From the NCBI GenBank assembly GCA_964347765.1, contig CAYGAG010000116.1, positions 1 to 5,007 on the forward strand: a stretch of 5,007 bases of DNA, read 5' to 3'. Source of the stretch: CAYGAG01 sp964347765 (GTDB lineage Archaea > Thermoproteota > Bathyarchaeia > Bathyarchaeales > Bathycorpusculaceae). Below the pieces are notes generated by a model. The model had not been told where the DNA came from and did no database searches. It saw nothing but the letters and a program-made list of their open reading frames with translations. This document shows, piece after piece, positions 1 to 5,007 of the stretch. The stretch's first letter is position 1. Every line of letters begins with the position of its first letter. The translations under genes and the position numbers were made by a program.

Positions 1-2
1 AT

Positions 3-830
3 TCTGAGGACACGCTGAAAGCCAAGGGAGACCGACTCAGGTACCTGGCAAAGCGAGTGGACCTGGGCGACCCGGAAGCGGTGAAGGGGTTCATCGCAAA
101 CCGGGCGAACTGGTCCAACGCCTACAGGCAGGGGGTCGCCTACGCCTACAACAGCTACGTCCGGGCAAACGGTCTGAAGTGGAACCTACCGCATTTTCGA
201 ATTGAAGACAGGCTGCCAAGAATCCCTACTGAAGAGAAAATCAACCAGGTAATTGTTAGAGCCAGAGGCAAGTACGTTCTCGTTTTCAGCATTCTGCGAG
301 ACACTGGTATGAGGCCCATCGAGCTTGAAAGAACCAGGACCAGGGACATCGATCTGGAGAGAGGAACCTTCACCGTCCGGACCGCGAAAGGAGGCGCAGG
401 AAGAACCGTGCAGGTGAGGAGGCAAACATTGGCCATGCTGAAGGAGTACCTCGGGAAGCACGGCTTCGGACTGAACGAGCAACCATTTCCGAGAAGGAAG
501 AAGATGACGGGCAGGTGGGTCAGGCTGAGGAACACCGTTGCCACGAAGCTGATGGACCCGACTTTCAGGACCATCCGGCTGTATGATCTACGCCACTTTG
601 CTGCGACAATGACTTACCACAAGACGAGGGACATTTTGTACACCCAGAAAATGCTTGGGCATCGGAATCTGAGGAGCACCCTGCGGTACGTCCAGCTGAT
701 CGCGTTCGGGGACGACGACTACACGTCGGCTGCTGCAAAGACGGTTCAGGAAGTCCGTCAACTTGTGGAAGCCGGCTTCGAGTATGTTACAGAGGTGGAA
801 GGAGCGAAGGTGTTCAGGAAACGCAGGTGA
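3..830 (+). CDS. Archaeal tyrosine recombinase/integrase, 5'-truncated by window edge
   Basis: Site-specific recombinase of the phage-integrase family, which cuts and rejoins DNA through a tyrosine-DNA covalent intermediate. The catalytic set is readable: Arg in TGMRPIEL (codon 312-314), Lys in TAKGG (387-389), the YDLRH box with its Arg at 591-593, LGH with His at 660-662, and the nucleophile Tyr in LRYVQL (687-689). Box II has Tyr where bacterial enzymes usually have His; I know this variant from archaeal integrases, so I do not read it as inactivating. The tail EAGFEYVTEVEG ending in RKRR is also typical of archaeal members. A GTG at 57 could be called as start, but the frame is open to the window edge and the extra residues (SEDTLKAKGDRLRYLAKR) continue the N-terminal core-binding domain, so the real start lies upstream. 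It ends with TGA at 828-830. Whether it is a mobile-element integrase or a housekeeping recombinase cannot be settled here; no attachment site is recognisable. Confidence 0.93.
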   Translation, partial: SEDTLKAKGDRLRYLAKRVDLGDPEAVKGFIANRANWSNAYRQGVAYAYNSYVRANGLKWNLPHFRIEDRLPRIPTEEKINQVIVRARGKYVLVFSILRDTGMRPIELERTRTRDIDLERGTFTVRTAKGGAGRTVQVRRQTLAMLKEYLGKHGFGLNEQPFPRRKKMTGRWVRLRNTVATKLMDPTFRTIRLYDLRHFAATMTYHKTRDILYTQKMLGHRNLRSTLRYVQLIAFGDDDYTSAAAKTVQEVRQLVEAGFEYVTEVEGAKVFRKRR

Positions 831-854
831 TTTCTACATTGTGGAGTACATGGC

Positions 855-861
855 TTTTTTT
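855..861 (+). terminator. T-run, candidate archaeal terminator of the integrase gene
   Basis: Seven consecutive T lie 24 nt after the integrase stop, with no strong hairpin before them. Archaeal RNA polymerase can terminate on T-rich non-template strand alone, so this is a reasonable intrinsic terminator. The run passes directly into an alternating CG tract. Confidence 0.4.
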
Positions 862-874
862 GTGCGCGCGCGCA
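861..874. repeat. Alternating purine/pyrimidine tract (CG)n, copy 1
   Basis: TGTGCGCGCGCGCA alternates pyrimidine and purine for 14 bp, 30 nt after the integrase stop. Such tracts can adopt left-handed DNA under negative supercoiling. Similar tracts follow the other two genes (2619-2631 and 4551-4565), which makes a chance origin less likely. Confidence 0.6.
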
Positions 875-920
875 AGATTGCCAGTTAAATCAAAGAACTC
901 CAGTGAAATCAATTAACATT

Positions 921-972
921 CGTAAACTCTCATCGTGCCTCACATCCAACTCACTCCATTCGGGATGTTGCC
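921..972. repeat. Degenerate intergenic repeat, copy A (52 nt)
   Basis: First of three same-orientation copies of one motif. It starts CGTAAACTC, has TGCCT near position 16 and ends CGGGATGTTGCC. Hand alignment to copy C (4737-4789) gives about 37 of 53 identical positions with one 1-nt gap. Most differences in its first half are transitions, and copy A is generally the more AT-rich. It can form only a weak version of the terminal stem seen in B and C. It sits in the gap between the integrase and the HEPN gene. Function unknown; the strand on which it acts cannot be decided. Confidence 0.65.
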
Positions 973-1063
973 TTACGCGATTTTCTTCTGCCTTCTTGTA
1001 CTGAATCTGTGCACGTAAGATTTTTAGTGATAATAATTGATATCAGCTATGTAGGGGAAAAAT

Positions 1064-2512
1064 ATGAAAGATTTTTTACTCCCATATTTGGAATGGGAGG
1101 TTTTGGTTGAACCTGTCACAATCACCGAAGTTGATGACAGACCAGAACTTCCAAAAGGAAAAAAGGAGATCAAAATAGAACGAGATGAGGACTATAACCT
1201 TAAGGCAAGACTTCATTTTGAAGATTCCATCTTTGAAGAAGGATTGCGCCCATCTTCAGGTGTTGCAGGTAGCTTTGCCGAAGGATTTGATATTCAAGGC
1301 TCCCATTTCGACATTATACATTACAGTCTTAAATCTTGTACTTTAGGTTCAGTTCATGAATCCTCTAGAGATCAACACGTCTCAGGTACGGTTGACCTCC
1401 ATTTCAAGGAATTGAAAATAGAATACCAAAACGAGAATGAAGGCACACATCTTGTTGAGTGGTACCTTAATGGACCTGATGACAGTGTTTTTTGCAGAAC
1501 CACAAATCGAAAGCTTGCAAGAAGGTTCAATCGGGTGCGGTCAGCATCAAAGGAAGATAAGATTGATTCCATAGAGATTTCAGGACTTGACTCTTCCAGT
1601 GTTGTGGTCGATTTTCTTAGAGTCAAAATACCTGATTTGGAATTTTTGGTGACCAAAGTTCCTAATGGAATTGGACCAGACTTTTCATCAAACATCGGAA
1701 TCGAGTACCGGAAGACTTGGGGGCGGATTCCAGACGTGTACGAAAGAGAGAAGATCGAAGAACTATGTAGCTTCATCTTTGGACGACAGCTTCTCTCAGT
1801 AGGCTATACATTATTTGACCAAAATGAAAACTTGGTAGAGGCACATGTTCATGATCCTTGGGGAAAACGAGCAAAGTCTTATTGTATAAGACCGGATGAA
1901 CCTCCCATAAGGATTGGCTCCTTTACAAGAAGTAAGGCTGAGGGAATCATTAGCCAATTGTTGCCAACGTATTATGAAAAGCGTGAATCCCTACTTCTCA
2001 AGGAAAGTTTGTGGCACTATTGGACCTCTCGTGACACACCAGTTGGGGGGAATCTTCCAATGCTTGCGGCCGCTCTGGAGACAATAATGAATGGATGGTA
2101 CAAGTCAATTGGATCTCGAAGCCGTGGAGTCTACATGAAGAATCGGGAATTTAACAGCTTGTTGAAAGAAGAGATTACCGCTATACAAAGAAAGCTCACA
2201 GACAAAGAGAATGGTGACAAAATAACCGCGAACATAATGAACGCGTACAATTTTGGAATCATGGAACAATACCGAGTTTTCTTTGATGAAATCGAACTGC
2301 CTACTAGTGATTACGAACGGGAAGCAATTAACGAGCGTCATAAATTCGTGCACGGACGCATCATATTCGATGAAACAGATTGGAAACGAGTCATTCAGCT
2401 TGGTAATACTCTGGAAACCTTACTCCACAAGGTGTTATTGAAGCTGCTGGGGTATTCGGGAGAATATATAGACCGTTCTGTCCTTGGTTGGAGTGACAAA
2501 CGATTAGGTTGA
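1064..2512 (+). CDS. HEPN-domain protein, ApeA-like C-terminus, possible RNase/defence protein
   Basis: A 482-residue soluble protein with no signal peptide or membrane segment visible. Residues 1 to about 310 look like a mostly beta, charged domain that I do not recognise (it includes EWYLNGP and TTNRKLARRF). From about 315 to 482 the chain is helical. One helix (N330-LPMLAAALETIMNGWYK) carries E339; then comes NERHKFVHGR, where R425 and H430 form the R-x4-H motif of HEPN ribonucleases, followed by a long helix ending LLHKVLLKLLGYSGEY. This order matches ApeA-type HEPN proteins, several of which are anti-phage or toxin-like RNases. RNase activity is inferred from the motif only. Start ATG 1064 is preceded by AGGGG at 1053-1057, a usable ribosome-binding site at 6 nt spacing. 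By eye the gene is richer in A/T, and in AGA/CGA-type codons, than the integrase beside it, which suggests separate ancestry. It has no partner gene close enough to form an operon. HEPN fold confidence is moderate; the defence role is speculative. Confidence 0.8.
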   Translation: MKDFLLPYLEWEVLVEPVTITEVDDRPELPKGKKEIKIERDEDYNLKARLHFEDSIFEEGLRPSSGVAGSFAEGFDIQGSHFDIIHYSLKSCTLGSVHESSRDQHVSGTVDLHFKELKIEYQNENEGTHLVEWYLNGPDDSVFCRTTNRKLARRFNRVRSASKEDKIDSIEISGLDSSSVVVDFLRVKIPDLEFLVTKVPNGIGPDFSSNIGIEYRKTWGRIPDVYEREKIEELCSFIFGRQLLSVGYTLFDQNENLVEAHVHDPWGKRAKSYCIRPDEPPIRIGSFTRSKAEGIISQLLPTYYEKRESLLLKESLWHYWTSRDTPVGGNLPMLAAALETIMNGWYKSIGSRSRGVYMKNREFNSLLKEEITAIQRKLTDKENGDKITANIMNAYNFGIMEQYRVFFDEIELPTSDYEREAINERHKFVHGRIIFDETDWKRVIQLGNTLETLLHKVLLKLLGYSGEYIDRSVLGWSDKRLG

Positions 2513-2565
2513 CTTCCCACGTGGGTTCATTCATGCACGGTCTAATATTCAACGATCATTGAAAT

Positions 2566-2618
2566 CGTAGACTCCCAGGTTGCCTTGTGCCCAACCTACT
2601 ACAATCCGGGATATCGCC
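2566..2618. repeat. Degenerate intergenic repeat, copy B (53 nt)
   Basis: Second copy of the motif, 53 nt after the HEPN gene stop. It starts CGTAGACTCCC, contains GTTGCCT and GCCCAACC, and ends CCGGGATATCGCC. It is identical to copy C at about 39 of 53 positions, and most differences are transitions. CGGG (2607-2610) can pair with CCCG (2617-2620), where copy C has TGGG and CCCA: a compensatory T-A to C-G change at the base of the same stem. AGGTT (2577-2581) can pair with AACCT (2593-2597). It runs straight into a CG-alternating tract. Confidence 0.68.
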
Positions 2619-2631
2619 CGCGCGCGCGCAT
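2619..2631. repeat. Alternating purine/pyrimidine tract (CG)n, copy 2
   Basis: CGCGCGCGCGCAT alternates for 13 bp and directly abuts the 3' end of repeat copy B. A shorter TGCGCGC lies at 2715-2721. It is a candidate Z-forming tract, like those after the other two genes. Confidence 0.6.
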
Positions 2632-2979
2632 TGAAGGAAGTTTACGAGAAGGCAAACCTTAAGTCTCTTTTATGACACTGAAAAAAGGGAGAGTTGGGGG
2701 CAGTAGGTAGGTCCTGCGCGCTTGTGGAGCTATCCTGCTACCCTCAGTCTCAAATATCATCTAGTCTTTGCAGGGTTACTTCTTGGAGTCTTTGGAACCT
2801 TTGTAGATAGCGCTGTTTGGGTTCAACTGAGTGCTGCGGTTATCCATTGCATGCTTGTATTCTGTGCTTGTCGGGTTCCTAGCATCTGATCGCTGATCGT
2901 TGGGTGATCGCCCACTTCCTTTTCCCATGTTACCACCTCCTCGTTTACACGTTGCCCATGCATGCGCAAATACTATCTG
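2632..2979. other. Intergenic stretch without a convincing gene
   Basis: This is the gene-free stretch between the CG tract and the promoter of the methyltransferase-like gene. It contains a purine-rich segment (AAAAAAGGGAGAG, 2681-2693). From 2707 to the TGA at 2887-2889 there is a reading frame of about 60 codons that translates as hydrophobic (AGLLLGVFGTFVD, then AAVIHCMLVF); it lacks a good start and has no promoter I can see. Three TGATCG hexamers occur at 2887, 2894 and 2905, the last inside the near-palindrome TGGGTGATCGCCCA (2901-2914). An inverted repeat TTGCCCA (2952-2958) / TGGGCAA (2990-2996) spans toward the promoter. No tRNA or known RNA was recognised. Confidence 0.5.
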
Positions 2980-2992
2980 CCAATACTATTGG
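2980..2992. promoter_or_regulatory. Perfect dyad next to the TATA box, candidate operator
   Basis: CCAAT-ACT-ATTGG is a perfect 5-3-5 inverted repeat ending 8 nt before the TATA box of the downstream gene. Archaeal winged-helix regulators often bind such dyads near BRE/TATA. The gene it precedes encodes a winged-helix protein, so autoregulation is a natural guess. Short dyads do arise by chance in AT-rich DNA. Confidence 0.4.
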
Positions 2993-3000
2993 GCAATAGC

Positions 3001-3012
3001 TTTATATATAAA
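3001..3012 (+). promoter_or_regulatory. Archaeal TATA box for the winged-helix/methyltransferase gene
   Basis: TTTATATATAAA is a perfect palindromic A/T box whose centre lies about 32 nt before ATG 3038. With the usual archaeal spacing of about 25 nt, transcription would begin near 3030-3033, giving a leaderless or nearly leaderless mRNA. No Shine-Dalgarno precedes the ATG, which fits. This box decides the start codon, because a longer frame from TTG 2900 would place the promoter inside the coding sequence. Confidence 0.72.
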
Positions 3013-3037
3013 CTTTGCGATTATCTATTCGATTGCG

Positions 3038-4546
3038 ATGCAAGATTCCCGTTTCCTCAAGTATCTAGAGTATTTCGCGAGGTCACCCTCTGCTCGAACA
3101 TACTATTGGATTGTGGGAAATGCGGAGTTGGGAATTACCGAAAAGTGGTTCGCAAAACGGGAAAATCGCCCAGTTCAAACAGCAACAATTACCGCAAAGT
3201 GGCTCGCAAAAAAGGCAAACCGCTCAATTCAAACAACAACGAATGTGCTCAGAAGCCTTGAGCGCGAGGGGCTTCTCGAAAGCAAGAAAGTGGGAAGAAA
3301 AAGAATATACAAATTGAAAGATCGCCAACTATTCGAGGGCTTGACGCAACAGTCAATATTAAGGATGCAATCTTCTGGAAAGAAAGTAGAAGCAGACCAA
3401 ATGTCAGTAGGTGTTTTTGATGAAAATCTGCGGAAATGGCTGTCTTATCTAGCGGATATGATGGAGGGGAAGTTCTACTCTGGTTTGACATTCAGAACCC
3501 ACGTTATGGATACCCCAGTAGATTATTCGATTGAGAACAAGCTCGGGCTGCACTTCATCCTCGTCTTTCATATCAAGGATCTTAAGGACCTTGAAGCTGC
3601 AATTGGCCGGATTTTCTCATTAGCGAGCTCTAGGGACATCATTCCTAACTTACTCACTATGTTCTTTGTGGGGTTGGTTTCTAATGATGAGATTGTGAAA
3701 CCAGTCCAAAATGGTTTCGCCAAGCTTCGTGACCACTTGGAGAAGTTTCAGCTTGTGCTCTTGGCTACTTACCGTGTAAAGAAGGAAAGTGTCGCTGACC
3801 TTGTGAAGCCCGAGTTTGCTGAGCAGATAGGTTTAGAGATAGCCAGAGGCATGACCTACTTCGAGAAGGAAGCTCTTCCTGGAGAAGATTGGACGGGTGA
3901 TATAAGCGAGAGGCGCGGACGAGCTATGGAATACCTTCAAGGTAGAATTAATCCAAAGGCCGGCAAAAGCATCATTGTTGTTCCAGCATGGCGTGAGCTT
4001 CTGCCGAGAGATGAGGAGGTGGAAAAGCAGCTAAATCCAGAGAGATTTCTAACAACCTACGGCTTGAAGAGGGGAGATGCTTTTCTCGACATAGCCTGCT
4101 TTGATGGACTATTCACCAGAGCTGCAACTCAGATAGTAGGCCATGAAGGGAAGATATATGCGACAGACCCCTCTCCCACATCAGTCCAAAAGATAAGGGC
4201 ATTCGCTGATGAGAAGAGGATTAGTAATCTCGTTGCAAAAGAAGGGTCTGCCGAGAAGGTAATGCTTGGCGAAGAGATAGCTGACGTAGCGTTCTTCGGA
4301 ACCGTCGTGCCAAACCTTTACAATCCAATGAAAGCCCTCAACAACGCCTATCGGATGCTGAAATCTGGTGGCAAATTGATAGTGCTAGAGTGGAAACAAG
4401 GCTACTTGAGCGCTGGCCCTACACCCCACCACAAACTGAGAAGAGAGAGAGTCAAGGCGTACATTGACGCTGCAGGGTTCACAGTCGAGGCAATCAAGGA
4501 TGAAGGTGACTACTTCTACTGCATCATTGCCACAAAAAAGAGATAG
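3038..4546 (+). CDS. Winged-helix / unknown domain / SAM-methyltransferase-like fusion protein
   Basis: A cytosolic protein of 502 residues, counted from ATG 3038. Residues about 15-95 form a winged helix-turn-helix (TTTNVLRSLEREGLLESKKVGRKRIYKL is helix 3 plus wing), so DNA binding is expected. Residues about 105-290 are an unrecognised middle domain, perhaps a sensor. Residues about 330-502 have the order of a class I, UbiE-like methyltransferase: LKRGDAFLDIACFDGLFT (motif I, about 343-360), IYATDPSP (acidic residue D377), ADVAFFGTVVPNL (about 415-427), MLKSGGKLIVLEWK (about 440-453). Motif I reads D-I-A-C-F-D-G where D-x-G-x-G-x-G is usual, so two of three glycines are replaced and SAM binding is uncertain. 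Residues 33-50 and 51-68 are tandem copies of one 18-residue piece of the HTH. The family is probably a ligand- or SAM-responsive regulator; substrate unknown. The frame extends back to TTG 2900, but I reject that start because the TATA box and dyad lie there. It stands alone, and both gaps around it contain repeats. Confidence 0.82.
   Translation: MQDSRFLKYLEYFARSPSARTYYWIVGNAELGITEKWFAKRENRPVQTATITAKWLAKKANRSIQTTTNVLRSLEREGLLESKKVGRKRIYKLKDRQLFEGLTQQSILRMQSSGKKVEADQMSVGVFDENLRKWLSYLADMMEGKFYSGLTFRTHVMDTPVDYSIENKLGLHFILVFHIKDLKDLEAAIGRIFSLASSRDIIPNLLTMFFVGLVSNDEIVKPVQNGFAKLRDHLEKFQLVLLATYRVKKESVADLVKPEFAEQIGLEIARGMTYFEKEALPGEDWTGDISERRGRAMEYLQGRINPKAGKSIIVVPAWRELLPRDEEVEKQLNPERFLTTYGLKRGDAFLDIACFDGLFTRAATQIVGHEGKIYATDPSPTSVQKIRAFADEKRISNLVAKEGSAEKVMLGEEIADVAFFGTVVPNLYNPMKALNNAYRMLKSGGKLIVLEWKQGYLSAGPTPHHKLRRERVKAYIDAAGFTVEAIKDEGDYFYCIIATKKR
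3134..3241 (+). repeat. 54-bp tandem duplication inside the winged-helix coding region
   Basis: Unit 1 is 3134-3187 and unit 2 is 3188-3241. They match at 44 of 54 bases and encode ITEKWFAKRENRPVQTAT and ITAKWLAKKANRSIQTTT. The unit is exactly 18 codons, so the frame is kept. Unit 2 joins smoothly to the rest of the HTH (NVLRSLEREG), so unit 1 looks like the inserted or extra copy. Confidence 0.93.
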
Positions 4547-4736
4547 CACAGCGCACACACGCGTAGAGAGACTACGATGAACAAGGTGACAGCTCAAAGC
4601 AATTTTAATTGCCTTGCACGGAATTTTCCTTCTCTCTTAGTCAAAAATATAAAGCGAATGCGCTAGGCGCTCGACTTCGAAAGCGCGAAATCTATCTATG
4701 AACTCCATAGAACGTTTTCGATGTGCAAACTGAATT
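4547..4736. other. Gene-free, hairpin-rich stretch after the methyltransferase-like gene
   Basis: I see no gene here. It holds the alternating tract, a palindrome GCAATT-TT-AATTGC (4599-4612), a pyrimidine-rich stretch with TTTTCCTTCTCTCTT (4624-4638) that may terminate the upstream gene, and a TATA-like AAATATAAAG (4644-4653). A stem of GCGCTCGA (4667-4674) with TCGA/GCGC (4677-4680, 4683-4686) follows, then a 6-bp hairpin TCTATG-AACTC-CATAGA (4695-4711). The TATA-like element ahead of these stems could drive a small structured RNA, but nothing identifies one. Confidence 0.4.
4551..4565. repeat. Alternating purine/pyrimidine tract (CA/CG), copy 3
   Basis: GCGCACACACGCGTA alternates for 15 bp, starting 4 nt after the TAG of the methyltransferase-like gene. 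Mixed CG/CA tracts can also adopt left-handed DNA. It is the third such tract, again just after a stop codon. Confidence 0.55.
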
Positions 4737-4789
4737 CGTAAACTCCCGGGGTGCCTCGCGCCCGACCCAGCAGAGTCTGGGATGTTGCC
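4737..4789. repeat. Degenerate intergenic repeat, copy C (53 nt)
   Basis: Third and most GC-rich copy. It starts CGTAAACTCCC, contains GGGGTGCCTCGCGCCC and ends CTGGGATGTTGCC. CTGGG (4777-4781) pairs with CCCAG (4788-4792) around a 6-nt loop. On the + strand GGGTGC (4749-4754) can pair with GCGCCC (4758-4763) around a CTC loop, using one G-T wobble. It is followed directly by a further GC-rich hairpin. It may be the best-preserved copy, since A and B mostly differ from it by changes toward A/T. Confidence 0.68.
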
Positions 4790-4803
4790 CAGGAGGATTC
4801 GAG

Positions 4804-4820
4804 CCCCCCTGACGGGGGGG
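4804..4820. other. GC-only hairpin C6-TGAC-G7
   Basis: CCCCCC (4804-4809) and GGGGGGG (4814-4820) flank a TGAC tetraloop, giving a very stable stem 15 nt after repeat copy C. The nearby GGATTCGAGCC imitates part of a tRNA T-arm read on the minus strand, but no matching acceptor or anticodon arm is present. It may be part of one structured unit with copy C, or a boundary of the repeat element that follows. Confidence 0.55.
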
Positions 4821-4835
4821 ATGCCCGCCGGGTCC

Positions 4836-5003
4836 GCGAGACGAGCGAGACGGGCGAGACGCGCCGTTGCCAGAAAAGCCAAAAATTCCGCCCGAAAGCA
4901 TTTGCAATGGACGAATTTGGCCGCCAATTTTACAGAATATGGAAAGCGGGAAATTTCCGGCTTTTTCGGCAACGGGGCGGGACGGGCAAGACGGGCAAGA
5001 CGC
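4836..5003. repeat. Composite repeat: 9-mer triplets flanking an inverted repeat
   Basis: Three 9-mers of the form GCGAGACGN fill 4836-4862, and three of the form GCRRGACGN fill 4977-5003, all in the same direction. Between them is an imperfect inverted repeat: CCGTTGCC (4864-4871) pairs with GGCAACGG (4968-4975), and AAAAGCC (4874-4880) with GGCTTTT (4959-4965); about 24 of 31 bases per arm (4861-4891 with 4948-4978) are complementary. The element may continue past the window. The minus-strand frame through it gives a low-complexity LARLAR-type translation created by the 9-bp period, so I do not call a gene. A small non-autonomous mobile or palindromic repeat element is possible; no transposase is visible. 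Confidence 0.62.
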
Positions 5004-5007
5004 ATTG

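Noticed and set aside
155..574. Minus-strand open frames within the integrase gene
   Set aside because: They are antisense to a clear catalytic-domain coding sequence and show no domain of their own.
57..830. GTG at 57 as the true integrase start
   Set aside because: The frame is open to the window edge and the residues before it continue the core-binding domain, so the gene is truncated by the window.
2707..2889. Small hydrophobic membrane protein
   Set aside because: The frame is open for about 60 codons and looks hydrophobic, but it has no ATG/GTG with a ribosome-binding site or TATA box, and no family is recognisable; chance or decayed sequence is as likely.
2900..3037. Upstream TTG start adding 46 residues to the winged-helix/methyltransferase gene
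   Set aside because: The extension would contain the TATA box and dyad, begins with a non-domain proline-rich stretch, and uses a rare start. ATG 3038 sits at the expected distance from the TATA box.
921..4789. Repeat copies A and C as attL/attR of an integrated element
   Set aside because: They are only about 70% identical and a third copy lies between them. Recombination sites from one integration event should share an identical core.
921..4789. Repeats as integron attC sites or box C/D guide RNAs
   Set aside because: No GTTRRRY core site pairs, and no RUGAUGA/CUGA box pairs at suitable spacing, were found in the three copies.
4780..4823. tRNA gene on the minus strand, suggested by a CTCGAAT loop with a G/C stem
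   Set aside because: The loop and T-stem fit, but the presumed 3' acceptor TGGGCAA has no 5' partner at the right distance, and no D-arm or anticodon arm can be drawn.
4836..5003. CRISPR array
   Set aside because: Units are 9 bp and contiguous, without spacers; no cas gene is present.
4637..5005. Minus-strand open frame of about 122 codons across the right end
   Set aside because: Its translation is low-complexity LARLAR repeats made by the 9-bp tandem units plus the arms of an inverted repeat. It overlaps repeat copy C and GC hairpins and has no recognisable domain.

Overview
The window looks archaeal, probably from the Nitrososphaeria/Bathyarchaeia side of the TACK group, although no rRNA or tRNA is present to prove it. 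Three things suggest this. The first is a tyrosine recombinase of the archaeal subtype, with a YDLRH box and the C-terminal 'EAGFEYVTEVEG...RKRR' tail. The second is a strong A/T TATA box about 30 nt before a start codon with almost no leader. The third is a winged-helix/UbiE-like methyltransferase fusion of a kind I associate with archaea. All assignments come from reading the sequence; no database was searched.

Layout: (1) 1-830, the 3' part of an integrase gene cut by the window edge. (2) 831-1063, a short gap with a T-run, a CG-alternating tract and the first copy (A) of a degenerate repeat of about 53 nt. (3) 1064-2512, an AT-richer gene for a 482-residue protein whose C-terminus carries a HEPN-type R-x4-H motif; its helical C-terminus resembles ApeA-type HEPN proteins and its N-terminus is unrecognised. 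(4) 2513-3037, a gap of about 520 nt holding repeat copy B, a second CG-alternating tract, and a promoter region with a dyad next to a strong TATA box. (5) 3038-4546, a gene for a 502-residue fusion of a winged helix, an unknown middle domain and a class I methyltransferase-like domain. Its HTH contains an 18-residue tandem duplication and its SAM-binding glycine loop is degenerate. (6) 4547-5007, a non-coding, structure-rich end with a third alternating purine/pyrimidine tract, repeat copy C, GC-rich hairpins, and an inverted repeat flanked by two sets of three 9-mers.

All three genes lie on the + strand, but the gaps are too wide for an obvious operon. An integrase beside an AT-richer HEPN gene suggests an accessory or mobile region in which the HEPN protein could be a defence or toxin-type RNase; that is inference. 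The most distinctive signal is architectural: every gap after a gene contains one same-orientation copy of the 53-nt repeat plus an alternating purine/pyrimidine tract.
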